Shown here: one piece after another, positions 8,047 through 15,547 of the stretch
Layout: each line of letters begins with the position of its first letter
Numbering within the stretch: position 1 is the stretch's first letter
From: Comamonas sp009360615
GTDB lineage: Bacteria > Pseudomonadota > Gammaproteobacteria > Burkholderiales > Burkholderiaceae_C
Strand: one strand, 5' to 3'
Assembly: GCF_035784015.1 (NCBI RefSeq)
Contig: NZ_JALKOW010000001.1
Length of the DNA stretch: 64,000 nucleotides
The notes under the pieces: generated by a model
Seen by the model: only the letters and a program-made list of their open reading frames with translations
Database searches by the model: none
What the model was told of the DNA's origin: nothing
Position numbers and translations under genes: made by a program

Positions 8047-9810
8047 ATGTCCTATTTACCCCTCAGCGCCGATAACGCGTTTCTTCTTTTTGATGTACTC
8101 AAGGCCGATGAGCAGTTGCAGCGCTTGCCGGCGCATGCCGCAACGGATCAGGCGCTGATGCAGCAGGTACTGGAAGAGGCCGGCAAATGGGTGGGCGAGG
8201 TGGTGGCTCCGCTGTCACGTTCGGGCGACGAGACCGGAGCCAGGTTTGAGGGCGGTCAAGTCGCTACGCCACCCGGTTTTGCGGCGGCCTATCAGGACTT
8301 CTGGCAGGCGGGCTGGCCTGCGCTGGCCTGTGCCGAGGAGGACGGTGGTCAGGGGCTGCCCTGGGTGCTGGAAGGCGTGCTCTATGAATGGCTGAGTGCC
8401 GCCAACCATGGCTGGACCATGGCTCCGGGGTTGCTGCATGGCGCTTATGAGTGTCTCAGGCACCATGGCAGCGAGGCCTTGAAGAGTGCCTATCTGCCCA
8501 AGGTAGCCAGCGGCGAATGGCTGGCAACCATGTGCCTGACGGAGGCCCATGCGGGCAGCGATCTGGGACAGGTTCGCACCCAGGCCGTGCCGGCTGGCGC
8601 ATCCGAACTGGGCGAGCGCTTCGAGATCAGTGGCAGCAAGATTTTCATTTCGGGCGGTGAGCATGACCTGAGCGCGAACATCGTGCACCTGGTGCTGGGG
8701 CGTCTGCCTGGGGCATCCCCAGGCCCCAAAGGACTGTCGCTGTTTCTGGTGCCCAAGCTGCTGCCGGGCGGCGAGCGCAACCGCGTGGTCTGCGAGCGGA
8801 TCGAGGAAAAAATGGGCCTGCATGGCAGCCCCACCTGTGTGATGCGCTTTGACGGGGCGGCAGGCTGGTTGATCGGCCAGCCCGGAGCGGGCCTGAACGC
8901 CATGTTCGTGATGATGAATGCGGCGCGTCTCCATGTGGCGCTGCAGGGCATAGGGCTGCTGGACGCGGCCTGGCAGAAGGCCCACGCCTATGCGCTGGAG
9001 CGCCGCCAGATGCGTGCGCCCGGGGCGGTGCCGGCTTCGCGTGGTCCCCACGATGCAGCGGATCTCATCATCGAGCATCCGGCCATTCGCCGCACGCTCG
9101 ATCTGCAGCGCGCCTGGGCGGATGGCGGGCGTGTGCTGGCCTACCAGACCGGCATCTATCTCGATGTGGCGCGCCATGCCGAAAGTGCCCGGGAGCGCGA
9201 GCAGGCCCAGCAGTGGTGCAGCCTGATCACGCCCATCCTCAAGGCTGCCTGGACCCAGCAGGCGTTCGAGGGTGCCAGCGCCTGCCTGCAGGTCTTCGGC
9301 GGCCATGGCTACATCCGCGAGTGGGGCATCGAACAGATCGTGCGCGATTCGCGCGTGGCGATGATTTACGAAGGCACGAACGAAATCCAGGCCATTGACC
9401 TGCTGGTGCGCAAGATATTGCCGGATGGCGGCCAGGCCATGGGGCAATGGCTGCTGAGCCTGCGCAAGAGCCTGGACGCGGGCCGGACGCTCGATGCCGA
9501 GGTGCTGCGCTGCCTGGCCCAGCTGCGCTACTTCACCACGGTGCTGGCGCAGGCATGCAAGGAGGACGACACCCTGGCCTGGCGCGTGGCCGACGACTAT
9601 CTGCGCAGTGTGGCCGTGGTGCTTCTGGGCTGGGCGTGGGCGCGTATCACCGCCACCGGGGGCAGTGATGACGAGCGCTGGCAGGGTCCAGGCAGGCAGG
9701 TGCAGCAGCGCATCCTGCCCGAGATGGACTGGCGCCTGGGCCTGATGAAGGCGCAGTGGGCGCAGGCTTCTGTCGTACACGGCAATCAGCTGTTCAGCCC
9801 TGCGCATTGA
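8047..9810 (+). CDS. Acyl-CoA dehydrogenase
   Basis: 587 residues from the ATG at 8047; no clear ribosome site precedes it. It has the FAD/acyl-CoA dehydrogenase pattern: 'MCLTEAHAGSDLGQVRT' in the middle domain, 'GSKIFISGGEHDL', and 'VFGGHGYIREWGIEQIVRDSR' before the catalytic Glu442 in 'YEGTNEIQ'. A C-terminal extension of about 130 residues is typical of the longer FadE-like proteins. It would introduce the alpha-beta double bond into an acyl-CoA, in this setting perhaps hydro-ferulyl-CoA to feruloyl-CoA. A repeat element separates it from the receptors, so it may have its own transcript. Confidence 0.85.
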   Translation: MSYLPLSADNAFLLFDVLKADEQLQRLPAHAATDQALMQQVLEEAGKWVGEVVAPLSRSGDETGARFEGGQVATPPGFAAAYQDFWQAGWPALACAEEDGGQGLPWVLEGVLYEWLSAANHGWTMAPGLLHGAYECLRHHGSEALKSAYLPKVASGEWLATMCLTEAHAGSDLGQVRTQAVPAGASELGERFEISGSKIFISGGEHDLSANIVHLVLGRLPGASPGPKGLSLFLVPKLLPGGERNRVVCERIEEKMGLHGSPTCVMRFDGAAGWLIGQPGAGLNAMFVMMNAARLHVALQGIGLLDAAWQKAHAYALERRQMRAPGAVPASRGPHDAADLIIEHPAIRRTLDLQRAWADGGRVLAYQTGIYLDVARHAESAREREQAQQWCSLITPILKAAWTQQAFEGASACLQVFGGHGYIREWGIEQIVRDSRVAMIYEGTNEIQAIDLLVRKILPDGGQAMGQWLLSLRKSLDAGRTLDAEVLRCLAQLRYFTTVLAQACKEDDTLAWRVADDYLRSVAVVLLGWAWARITATGGSDDERWQGPGRQVQQRILPEMDWRLGLMKAQWAQASVVHGNQLFSPAH

Positions 9811-9821
9811 CCCAAAAGGCT

Positions 9822-9867
9822 GCACGATGAAGGCAAGACCGGCACAATTACAGTCTTTTCATCGTGC
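9822..9867. promoter_or_regulatory. Inverted repeat upstream of the MarR gene
   Basis: GCACGATGAA (9822-9831) and TTCATCGTGC (9858-9867) are perfect 10-base arms with a 26-base spacer, lying between the acyl-CoA dehydrogenase stop and the MarR start. The wide spacing and lack of a T-run argue against a terminator; two half-operators for autoregulation are possible. It differs from the palindrome at 2098-2112. Confidence 0.35.
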
Positions 9868-9906
9868 TCCTGGATTGCTCTTTTGCCACCGAAGCTGACA
9901 TCCCCA

Positions 9907-10467
9907 ATGCTCGCCCACAAGACTGTCGAACCAGACTCCAAGCCAGTGCGCTCTTTGCGCGGTCCCCGCGCCAGAGAGGCGCAGGCAGCCGGGGTGGGCC
10001 CGGAAAGCGAGTCCAAGAGCGGTGCCGAAGTCTTTGCGGTCGATCAGGTCGATGCCAGCTTCCTGGAGTCGCTGCTGGGCTACAACGCCCGGCGTGCCTC
10101 GCTGTCGCTGGTGGGTGTCTTCATGCGCTGCATGGAGCGCTTCGACCTCAAGATTGTCGAGTTCTCCGTGCTGTCGCTGGTGGGCAGCAATCCGGGCATC
10201 ACCTCGCGCCAGCTCTGCCAGCAACTGGCCGTGCTGCCGCCCAATATGGTGGGCATGATCGACGCACTGGGCAAGCGCGGTTTTCTGGAGCGTCGTCCGC
10301 ATCCGCGTGATGGGCGTGCCACAGGGCTGTATCTGACCGCCGCCGGGGGCGAACTGGTGGAGACCGCCGAGCCCGAGCTCAAGAACAGCGAGACCCGCGC
10401 CATTGCGCATCTGAGTGCGGCCGAGCAGGCCCAGCTCATGGAGTTGTTGCAAAAGCTGTACCGCTGA
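9907..10467 (+). CDS. MarR-family transcriptional regulator
   Basis: 186 residues from the ATG at 9907 (a TTG at 9883 is in frame but less likely). The first 45 residues are a basic, disordered-looking lead. The winged-helix DNA-binding domain follows: 'FSVLSLVGSNPGITSRQLCQQL' with recognition helix 'PPNMVGMIDALGKRGFLERRPHPRDGR', where 'DGR' marks the wing. MarR proteins usually repress catabolic genes and release DNA on binding a phenolic acid or its CoA ester. Being last in the catabolic block, it is the natural candidate to control the operon from 2137. Confidence 0.85.
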   Translation: MLAHKTVEPDSKPVRSLRGPRAREAQAAGVGPESESKSGAEVFAVDQVDASFLESLLGYNARRASLSLVGVFMRCMERFDLKIVEFSVLSLVGSNPGITSRQLCQQLAVLPPNMVGMIDALGKRGFLERRPHPRDGRATGLYLTAAGGELVETAEPELKNSETRAIAHLSAAEQAQLMELLQKLYR

Positions 10468-10517
10468 TCCCGTGGCATGGCGCAGATCCTGCGCCCGGCG
10501 CGATAATGTGCGGCATC

Positions 10518-11396
10518 ATGCAGATTCGTTTTACCAAGATGCAAGGCGCGGGCAACGACTTTGTCGTGCTCGACGAGACCCAGGCCCGTCTGGGCCTGAG
10601 TGCCGCCCAGTACCGCTACCTGGCCGACCGTCACTTTGGCGTAGGCGCCGACCAGATCCTGACCGTGCGTCCGGCTCCTTCGCAGGGCGTGGATTTTGAG
10701 TACGTCATCCACAACGCCGACGGAGGAGAGGTCGAACAATGCGGCAATGGCGCTCGCTGCTTTGCGCGCTATGTGCATGACAAGGGCCTGACCGACAAGA
10801 GCGTGATTCGCGTGCAGACGCTCAGCGGCGTCATCGCTCCCGAGATCCATGACAATGGCCGGGTCACGGTGGATATGGGGGCGCCCCAGCTGGAGCCGGT
10901 CAAGGTGCCGTTCCTGTCCGACGGACTGCAGGCGGCCACTCTGGGCTCAGCACAGAAATGGCCGCTGACGCTTGATACTCCTGCGCACCCGGCTACAGTC
11001 TGGATAGCCGCCGTGTCCATGGGCAATCCGCATGCGGTGCAACTGGTGGACGATGTGGACACTGCGCCGGTGGAGGTGCAGGGGCCGCTGATCGAGAGCC
11101 ATGCCCGCTTCCCCCAGCGCGTGAACGCGGGCTTCATGCAGATCGTCAGCCGCGTTGAAGTCAATTTGCGCGTCTATGAGCGCGGCGCCGGCGAAACCCT
11201 GGCCTGCGGCACGGGAGCCTGCGCTGCCGTAGTGGCCGGCATTGGCTGGGGTCTGCTCGATCAGCGCGTGGATGTGCATACCCGCGGCGGTCTGCTGACC
11301 ATTGAATGGGCGGGCGGCGCACATGATCGCGTGCGCATGACAGGCCCTGCCGAATTTGTTTTTGAAGGCCAGATCGACCTACCCGATACCTTATGA
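10518..11396 (+). CDS. dapF: Diaminopimelate epimerase
   Basis: 292 residues from the ATG at 10518, chosen because DapF proteins begin 'MxIRFTKMQGAGNDF'; an ATG at 10506 is in frame. The catalytic cysteines are visible: Cys75 in 'EQCGNGARC' and Cys230 in 'ACGTGACA'. It interconverts LL- and meso-diaminopimelate, giving the cross-linking residue of peptidoglycan and the precursor of lysine. Its stop overlaps the start of the DUF484 gene by four bases. There is no ribosome site, but GATAAT lies at 10502-10507, so the message may have a very short leader. Confidence 0.95.
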   Translation: MQIRFTKMQGAGNDFVVLDETQARLGLSAAQYRYLADRHFGVGADQILTVRPAPSQGVDFEYVIHNADGGEVEQCGNGARCFARYVHDKGLTDKSVIRVQTLSGVIAPEIHDNGRVTVDMGAPQLEPVKVPFLSDGLQAATLGSAQKWPLTLDTPAHPATVWIAAVSMGNPHAVQLVDDVDTAPVEVQGPLIESHARFPQRVNAGFMQIVSRVEVNLRVYERGAGETLACGTGACAAVVAGIGWGLLDQRVDVHTRGGLLTIEWAGGAHDRVRMTGPAEFVFEGQIDLPDTL

Positions 11397-12106
11397 ACAG
11401 CTTGACCGACACCGCCATGACTGAAGAGTCGATTGCCGACTACCTCCAGGAAAACCCCGATTTCTTCGAGCGCCATGCAGAGATGCTGACGAGCGTTCGC
11501 TTGGTCAGCGGGCACGGCCCCCGTGCCGTCAGCCTGCAGGAGCGTCAGGCCGAGATGCTGCGCGAGAAGATCAAGGGTCTGGAGCATCGCATCATGGACA
11601 TGGTGCGCCACGGCAGCGAGAACGCCTCCATCGCCAACAAGATTCACCAGTGGACCCATGCCCTGGTCAAGGTGCAGGATCTGCGCGAGCTGCCCCACGC
11701 GCTCACTGCCAGTCTGCAGCATACCTTTGATGTACCCCAGGTCGCGCTGCGTCTGTGGAATGTGGCGGGTGCACACAGCGGCACCGTCTACACCATGGGA
11801 GTGAGCGATGATGCCAAGGCTTTTGCCTCGTCGCTGACGATGCCTTTCTGCGGCCCCAACATGGGTTTCGAGCCCGTGACCTGGTTGCCCAATCCGAATG
11901 CGGTGCAGTCGGTGGCGCTGCTGACCTTGCATGACGGCGCCATGGACAGCACTTCCAACGCCTTTGGCATGCTGGTGCTGGGCTCGCCCGACCCGCTGCG
12001 CTTCGATGCCACCATGGGGCTGGAGTTTCTCTCACGCATCTCCGAGCTGGCCAGTGCCTCGCTTTCGCGAATGCGCGCTCCTGCGCTGACGCTGGCGCAC
12101 GGCTGA
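11393..12106 (+). CDS. DUF484 family protein
   Basis: 237 residues overlapping dapF by ATGA. The N-terminus 'IADYLQENPDFFERHAEML' and the GAF-like region that follows, with 'LTMPFCGPNMGFEP' and 'LLTLHDGAMDS', are diagnostic of DUF484. A coiled region near 45-75 ('LQERQAEMLREKIKGLEHRI') probably mediates oligomer contact. The family has no assigned activity, but its place between dapF and xerC is conserved in proteobacteria. Confidence 0.9.
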   Translation: MNSLTDTAMTEESIADYLQENPDFFERHAEMLTSVRLVSGHGPRAVSLQERQAEMLREKIKGLEHRIMDMVRHGSENASIANKIHQWTHALVKVQDLRELPHALTASLQHTFDVPQVALRLWNVAGAHSGTVYTMGVSDDAKAFASSLTMPFCGPNMGFEPVTWLPNPNAVQSVALLTLHDGAMDSTSNAFGMLVLGSPDPLRFDATMGLEFLSRISELASASLSRMRAPALTLAHG

Positions 12107-12130
12107 AGCTGCAAAAGGGTGTAGATACCG

Positions 12131-13177
12131 ATGCAAGAGCGCGAGCAGCCCTCTTTTGAGGAGCAGTACGCGCAGCTTCCGGAAGTTGTCCACAGCTATC
12201 TGGAGCATGTGCGGGTGCAAAAGCGCCTGTCCGATCGCACGCATACCCTGTATGCGCTGGACCTGATCAAGCTGCAGGGCTTGGCGCAGGCGGCAGACCA
12301 GGAGCTCTTGGCGCTGCAGCCGGCGCATATCCGCCGCTTTGCTGCGCAAATGCATAGCGCCGGCCGCAGTGCACGCGGCATCGCACTGATTCTTTCGGGC
12401 TGGCGCAGCTTTTTCCGCTGGGCGGCCCAGCGGGAGCTGGTGCCGTTCAATCCCGTGGAGGGCGTGCGTGGCCCCAAGGCTGCCAAGCCCCTGCCCAAGG
12501 CACTGGCCGTGAACGACGCCGTGCAACTGGCCAGCTTTCAGAACCCCGAGGCCGACCCGTGGATAGAGGCGCGCGACGTCGCCATGACCGAGCTGCTCTA
12601 CAGCTGCGGCCTGCGTGTGGCCGAGCTGGTGGGGCTGGATCTGCGGCCGGACCAGCAAAGCCTGCAGCAAGGCAGGGGCTGGATTGATCTGGAGGCGGGC
12701 GACGCCCATGTGCAGGGCAAGGGCAGCAAGCGCCGCATCGTGCCCGTGGGGCGCATCGCGATCGAGGCCTTGCAGCGCTGGCTGGCGCTGCGCAGCAGCG
12801 CGCTGGCCGGGGCGGCACAGTTCAAGGCACAGGACGAGGCGGCCTTGTTCATCGGTCGTCGAGGCGAACGGCTCTGCAGCCAGTCGGTCTGGTCACGGCT
12901 CAAGCAGCGTGGCCAGCGGGCGGGGCTGGCCTCCGGCGTGCACCCGCATGTGCTGCGCCACTCCTTTGCCAGTCATCTGCTGCAGTCCAGTGGCGATCTG
13001 CGTGCCGTGCAGGAGTTGCTCGGGCACTCCAGCATCTCCACCACGCAGATCTATACAAGGCTGGATTTCCAGCACCTGGCCCAGGCCTATGAAAAATCTC
13101 ACCCGCGCGCCCTGCGCAGCGATGCCGGCGAGAAGCCCGGGCCGCGACGCAAGCCCGAAGGCGAGATCGAGGACTGA
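12131..13177 (+). CDS. xerC: Tyrosine recombinase XerC
   Basis: 348 residues, longer than the roughly 300 usual for XerC because of a short N-terminal lead, a stretch near residues 170-215 and a basic C-terminal tail. An N-terminal SAM-like core-binding domain covers about 15-105. Catalytic residues are visible: Arg in 'YSCGLRVAELVGL', 'HVLRHSFASHLL', 'LLGHSSISTTQIY' and the nucleophile Tyr308. With XerD it resolves chromosome dimers at dif during division. It is third in the dapF-DUF484-xerC unit, which argues for the chromosomal enzyme rather than a phage or integron integrase. Confidence 0.92.
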   Translation: MQEREQPSFEEQYAQLPEVVHSYLEHVRVQKRLSDRTHTLYALDLIKLQGLAQAADQELLALQPAHIRRFAAQMHSAGRSARGIALILSGWRSFFRWAAQRELVPFNPVEGVRGPKAAKPLPKALAVNDAVQLASFQNPEADPWIEARDVAMTELLYSCGLRVAELVGLDLRPDQQSLQQGRGWIDLEAGDAHVQGKGSKRRIVPVGRIAIEALQRWLALRSSALAGAAQFKAQDEAALFIGRRGERLCSQSVWSRLKQRGQRAGLASGVHPHVLRHSFASHLLQSSGDLRAVQELLGHSSISTTQIYTRLDFQHLAQAYEKSHPRALRSDAGEKPGPRRKPEGEIED

Positions 13178-13185
13178 ATAGTCTC

Positions 13186-13240
13186 GAATTGATAGCTGCA
13201 AGCGATTGCTGAATAAGCGATAGATAGGCATTTCTTGTGA
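13186..13240 (+). repeat. Dispersed GATAGCTG repeat, copy S1
   Basis: The run GAATTGATAGCTGCAAGCG starts at 13186, nine bases after the xerC stop, and continues into an imperfect hairpin ending in a T-rich stretch. The same head is found at 17935 and, as an inverted pair, at 54163-54260. Confidence 0.6.
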
Positions 13241-13387
13241 AATTTCTGCCGTCCCTGCTGTCCGTGCGCGCTTGAAAGCGCCGCTACACTCCCCAGCTGT
13301 TATCACCGGAGCGCGCATAGGGATGCGCCGCCCGTGTTTTTTGGACAGCCGCATGTGGTGGCTGGCCGCAGCAAGAGGTTTCAACGC

Positions 13388-14503
13388 ATGGCTCTCATTC
13401 CAGTCACCATCCTCACGGGCTTTCTGGGCTCGGGCAAGACCACGCTGCTCAAGCGCGTGCTGCACGAATCCCACGGCATGAAGATTGCCGTGATCGAGAA
13501 CGAATTCGGGGAGGAGAACATCGATACCGATATTCTCAAGACCGAGTCGAAGGAACAGATTCTGCAGATGAGCAACGGCTGCATCTGCTGCACCATCCGT
13601 GAAGATCTGCGCGAGGCCTTGCAGCTGCTGGCGGCCAAGCGCCGCAAGGGGCTGGTGGACTTCGACCGCATCGTCATCGAGACCACCGGCCTGGCCGACC
13701 CCGGCCCCGTGGCGCAGACTTTCTTCATGGATGACGAGATCGCAGAGACCTACCTGATCGACTCCATCATCACCCTGGTGGATGCCAAGCATGCCGACCA
13801 GCAGCTCGACGACCGCCAGGAAGCGCGCCGTCAGGTGGGCTTTGCCGACCAGATGTTCCTGTCCAAGACCGATCTGGTGACGGATGCGGACAAGGAGGCA
13901 CTGATCCATCGCCTCAAGCATATGAACCCGCGTGCGCCCATCCGTGCCGTTCATTTTGGCGATGTGCCCCTGACCGAAGTGTTCGATCTGCGTGGCTTCA
14001 ACCTGAACGCCAAGCTGGACATCGACCCCGATTTCCTCAAGGAAGATGACCATGACCACGATCATCACGACCACAGCGCTTGCGACCATGACCATGGCCA
14101 ATGCGAACACGATCATGGACACCAGCACGACGAGCATTGTGGCCACGACCACCATGACCACGAGCATGGCGAGCACTGCAACCACCCGCACCACCACCAT
14201 CACGACGATGACGTGAAAAGCTTCGTCTACCGCGCCGATCGCGCGTTCGACCCGGCCAAGCTGGAGGACTTCCTGGGTGCCATCGTCAATATCTACGGCC
14301 CCAAGATGCTGCGCTACAAGGGCGTGCTCGACATGAAGGGCACCAGCCGCAAGGTCATCTTCCAGGGCGTGCACCAGCTCATGGGCAGCGATCTGGGGCC
14401 CGAGTGGGACGCCGATGAGAAGCGAGTCAGCAAAATGGTCTTCATCGGTATCGATCTGCCGCAGGACATTCTCCGTCAGGGGCTGGATCAATGTCTGGTG
14501 TAA
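13388..14503 (+). CDS. COG0523 (G3E family) GTPase with His-rich metal-binding insert
   Basis: 371 residues from the ATG at 13388. The Walker A loop 'GFLGSGKTT' is at 11-19, the family CxCC motif at Cys65-Cys68 ('GCICCTI'), and the G-domain motifs 'ETTGLADP' and 'SKTDLV' follow. Residues about 219-276 are an extreme His/Asp tract (many 'HDHDHH' units plus spaced cysteines), then the CobW C-terminal domain. COG0523 proteins hand metals, mostly zinc, to client enzymes under limitation, or cobalt in B12 synthesis. No cobalamin genes are nearby; the next gene is a DksA that keeps only one zinc cysteine, so a zinc role is favoured by inference. Confidence 0.85.
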   Translation: MALIPVTILTGFLGSGKTTLLKRVLHESHGMKIAVIENEFGEENIDTDILKTESKEQILQMSNGCICCTIREDLREALQLLAAKRRKGLVDFDRIVIETTGLADPGPVAQTFFMDDEIAETYLIDSIITLVDAKHADQQLDDRQEARRQVGFADQMFLSKTDLVTDADKEALIHRLKHMNPRAPIRAVHFGDVPLTEVFDLRGFNLNAKLDIDPDFLKEDDHDHDHHDHSACDHDHGQCEHDHGHQHDEHCGHDHHDHEHGEHCNHPHHHHHDDDVKSFVYRADRAFDPAKLEDFLGAIVNIYGPKMLRYKGVLDMKGTSRKVIFQGVHQLMGSDLGPEWDADEKRVSKMVFIGIDLPQDILRQGLDQCLV

Positions 14504-14559
14504 ACCCTGGGTTTGCCTGCCGTTTTGCCCCAAGCTAACGGTTTGCTGACAATGACTGA

Positions 14560-14586
14560 CGGCCTGCCAAGCAGGCCGTTTTTTTT
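14560..14586 (+). terminator. Rho-independent terminator after the COG0523 GTPase
   Basis: CGGCCTGC (14560-14567), loop CAA, GCAGGCCG (14571-14578), then eight T (14579-14586). It closes the GTPase transcript 57 bases after the stop. Confidence 0.9.
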
Positions 14587-14757
14587 GTCGGTCATTTCTC
14601 GCAAACTGCTCGAAACAGGCGCAGGCTTTGTTGCAAATTGTGGGGTATGTGCAACGGAGACGGGCGGGGGTGACTTGCGTGGCTACAATGCCGCCCCTAA
14701 AGAGGGTGTTGGAGCAATCCGGCCCGGCAAGGGCTCTGTACTGTAAGGAGACAGGAC

Positions 14758-15501
14758 GTGACCGCTGTGAAAAGTAAACCGCCCAAGGCTGCAGTCAAGG
14801 CTGTGGCAGCGGCTGTGCACACCCGCAGCGTCGAGACCTCTTTGGTGGACGCCGCGTTGGACAACCCGGTGCTGGCACCTGCAGCAGCGGGAGACTCTTC
14901 CAAATCGTCCAGACCCAAGCGTTCTGCATCGCCTCCTGCGCGGCAGTCTGAAACAGATGTTCCGCCCCTGACCGCCTCGGCAGCCAAGGCAGCGGCAACC
15001 ATGAGAGATACGAAAGCAATGACCAACACAAAGCAAGCTGTGCCCAAGAAAGACCCCAAGCTGGCCAATGCCTGGAAGACCAAGTCGGTAGAGGAGCTGA
15101 CCGATGCTGAAGTGCTGGCCATGTCCGATGACGATTACATGAACGATGCCCAGCTGGCCTACTTTCGTCGCAAGCTGGTCGCGCTCAAGAACGACATGCA
15201 TGTAAACGCGGGTGAAACTGCCGAGAACCTGCGTGAGGACACCGTGGTGGTGCCCGATCCTGCCGATCGTGCCACCATCGAGGAAGAGCATGCCCTGGAG
15301 CTGCGCACCCGCGACCGCGAGCGCAAGTTGCTCAAGAAGATTGACCAGTCCATCGCCCGCATCGATGCCGGCGACTACGGATACTGTGATGAAACGGGCG
15401 AGCCCATCGGCGTGGGCCGACTGCTTGCGCGCCCCACGGCTACACTGTCGCTGGAAGCCCAGCAGCGCCGCGAACTCAAGCAGAAGATGTACGGCGATTG
15501 A
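14758..15501 (+). CDS. dksA: DksA-type RNA polymerase-binding factor with N-terminal extension, CxxT form
   Basis: 247 residues from the GTG at 14758, which has a strong AAGGAG seven bases upstream. DksA is usually near 150 residues; the first 90 or so here are Ala/Lys/Ser-rich, and the conserved part starts near residue 88 ('MTNTKQAVPKKDPKLANAW'). Internal ATGs at 15001 and 15019 could give the short form. The coiled-coil tip acids sit in 'LTDAEVLAMSDDDYMND'. The zinc finger keeps one Cys (Cys210 in 'GYCDETGEPIG'); the other three positions are Thr, Ser and Ala. DksA binds the secondary channel of RNA polymerase and acts with ppGpp. A -10-like TACAAT is at 14684-14689. Confidence 0.88.
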   Translation: MTAVKSKPPKAAVKAVAAAVHTRSVETSLVDAALDNPVLAPAAAGDSSKSSRPKRSASPPARQSETDVPPLTASAAKAAATMRDTKAMTNTKQAVPKKDPKLANAWKTKSVEELTDAEVLAMSDDDYMNDAQLAYFRRKLVALKNDMHVNAGETAENLREDTVVVPDPADRATIEEEHALELRTRDRERKLLKKIDQSIARIDAGDYGYCDETGEPIGVGRLLARPTATLSLEAQQRRELKQKMYGD

Positions 15502-15547
15502 TCTGCGTCAGGTGCTGGTGGGACAGCAGGCAGCAAAGTAGAGGACC

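Noticed and set aside
12131..13177. Tyrosine recombinase as a sign of a prophage or integron
   Set aside because: It sits in the conserved dapF-DUF484-xerC unit with no attachment repeats or phage genes around it.
13313..13342. Short GCGCAT/ATGCGC hairpin with a T-run before the COG0523 gene
   Set aside because: Six-base arms and an eight-base gap before the T-run make it too weak to call a terminator or metal-sensing leader.
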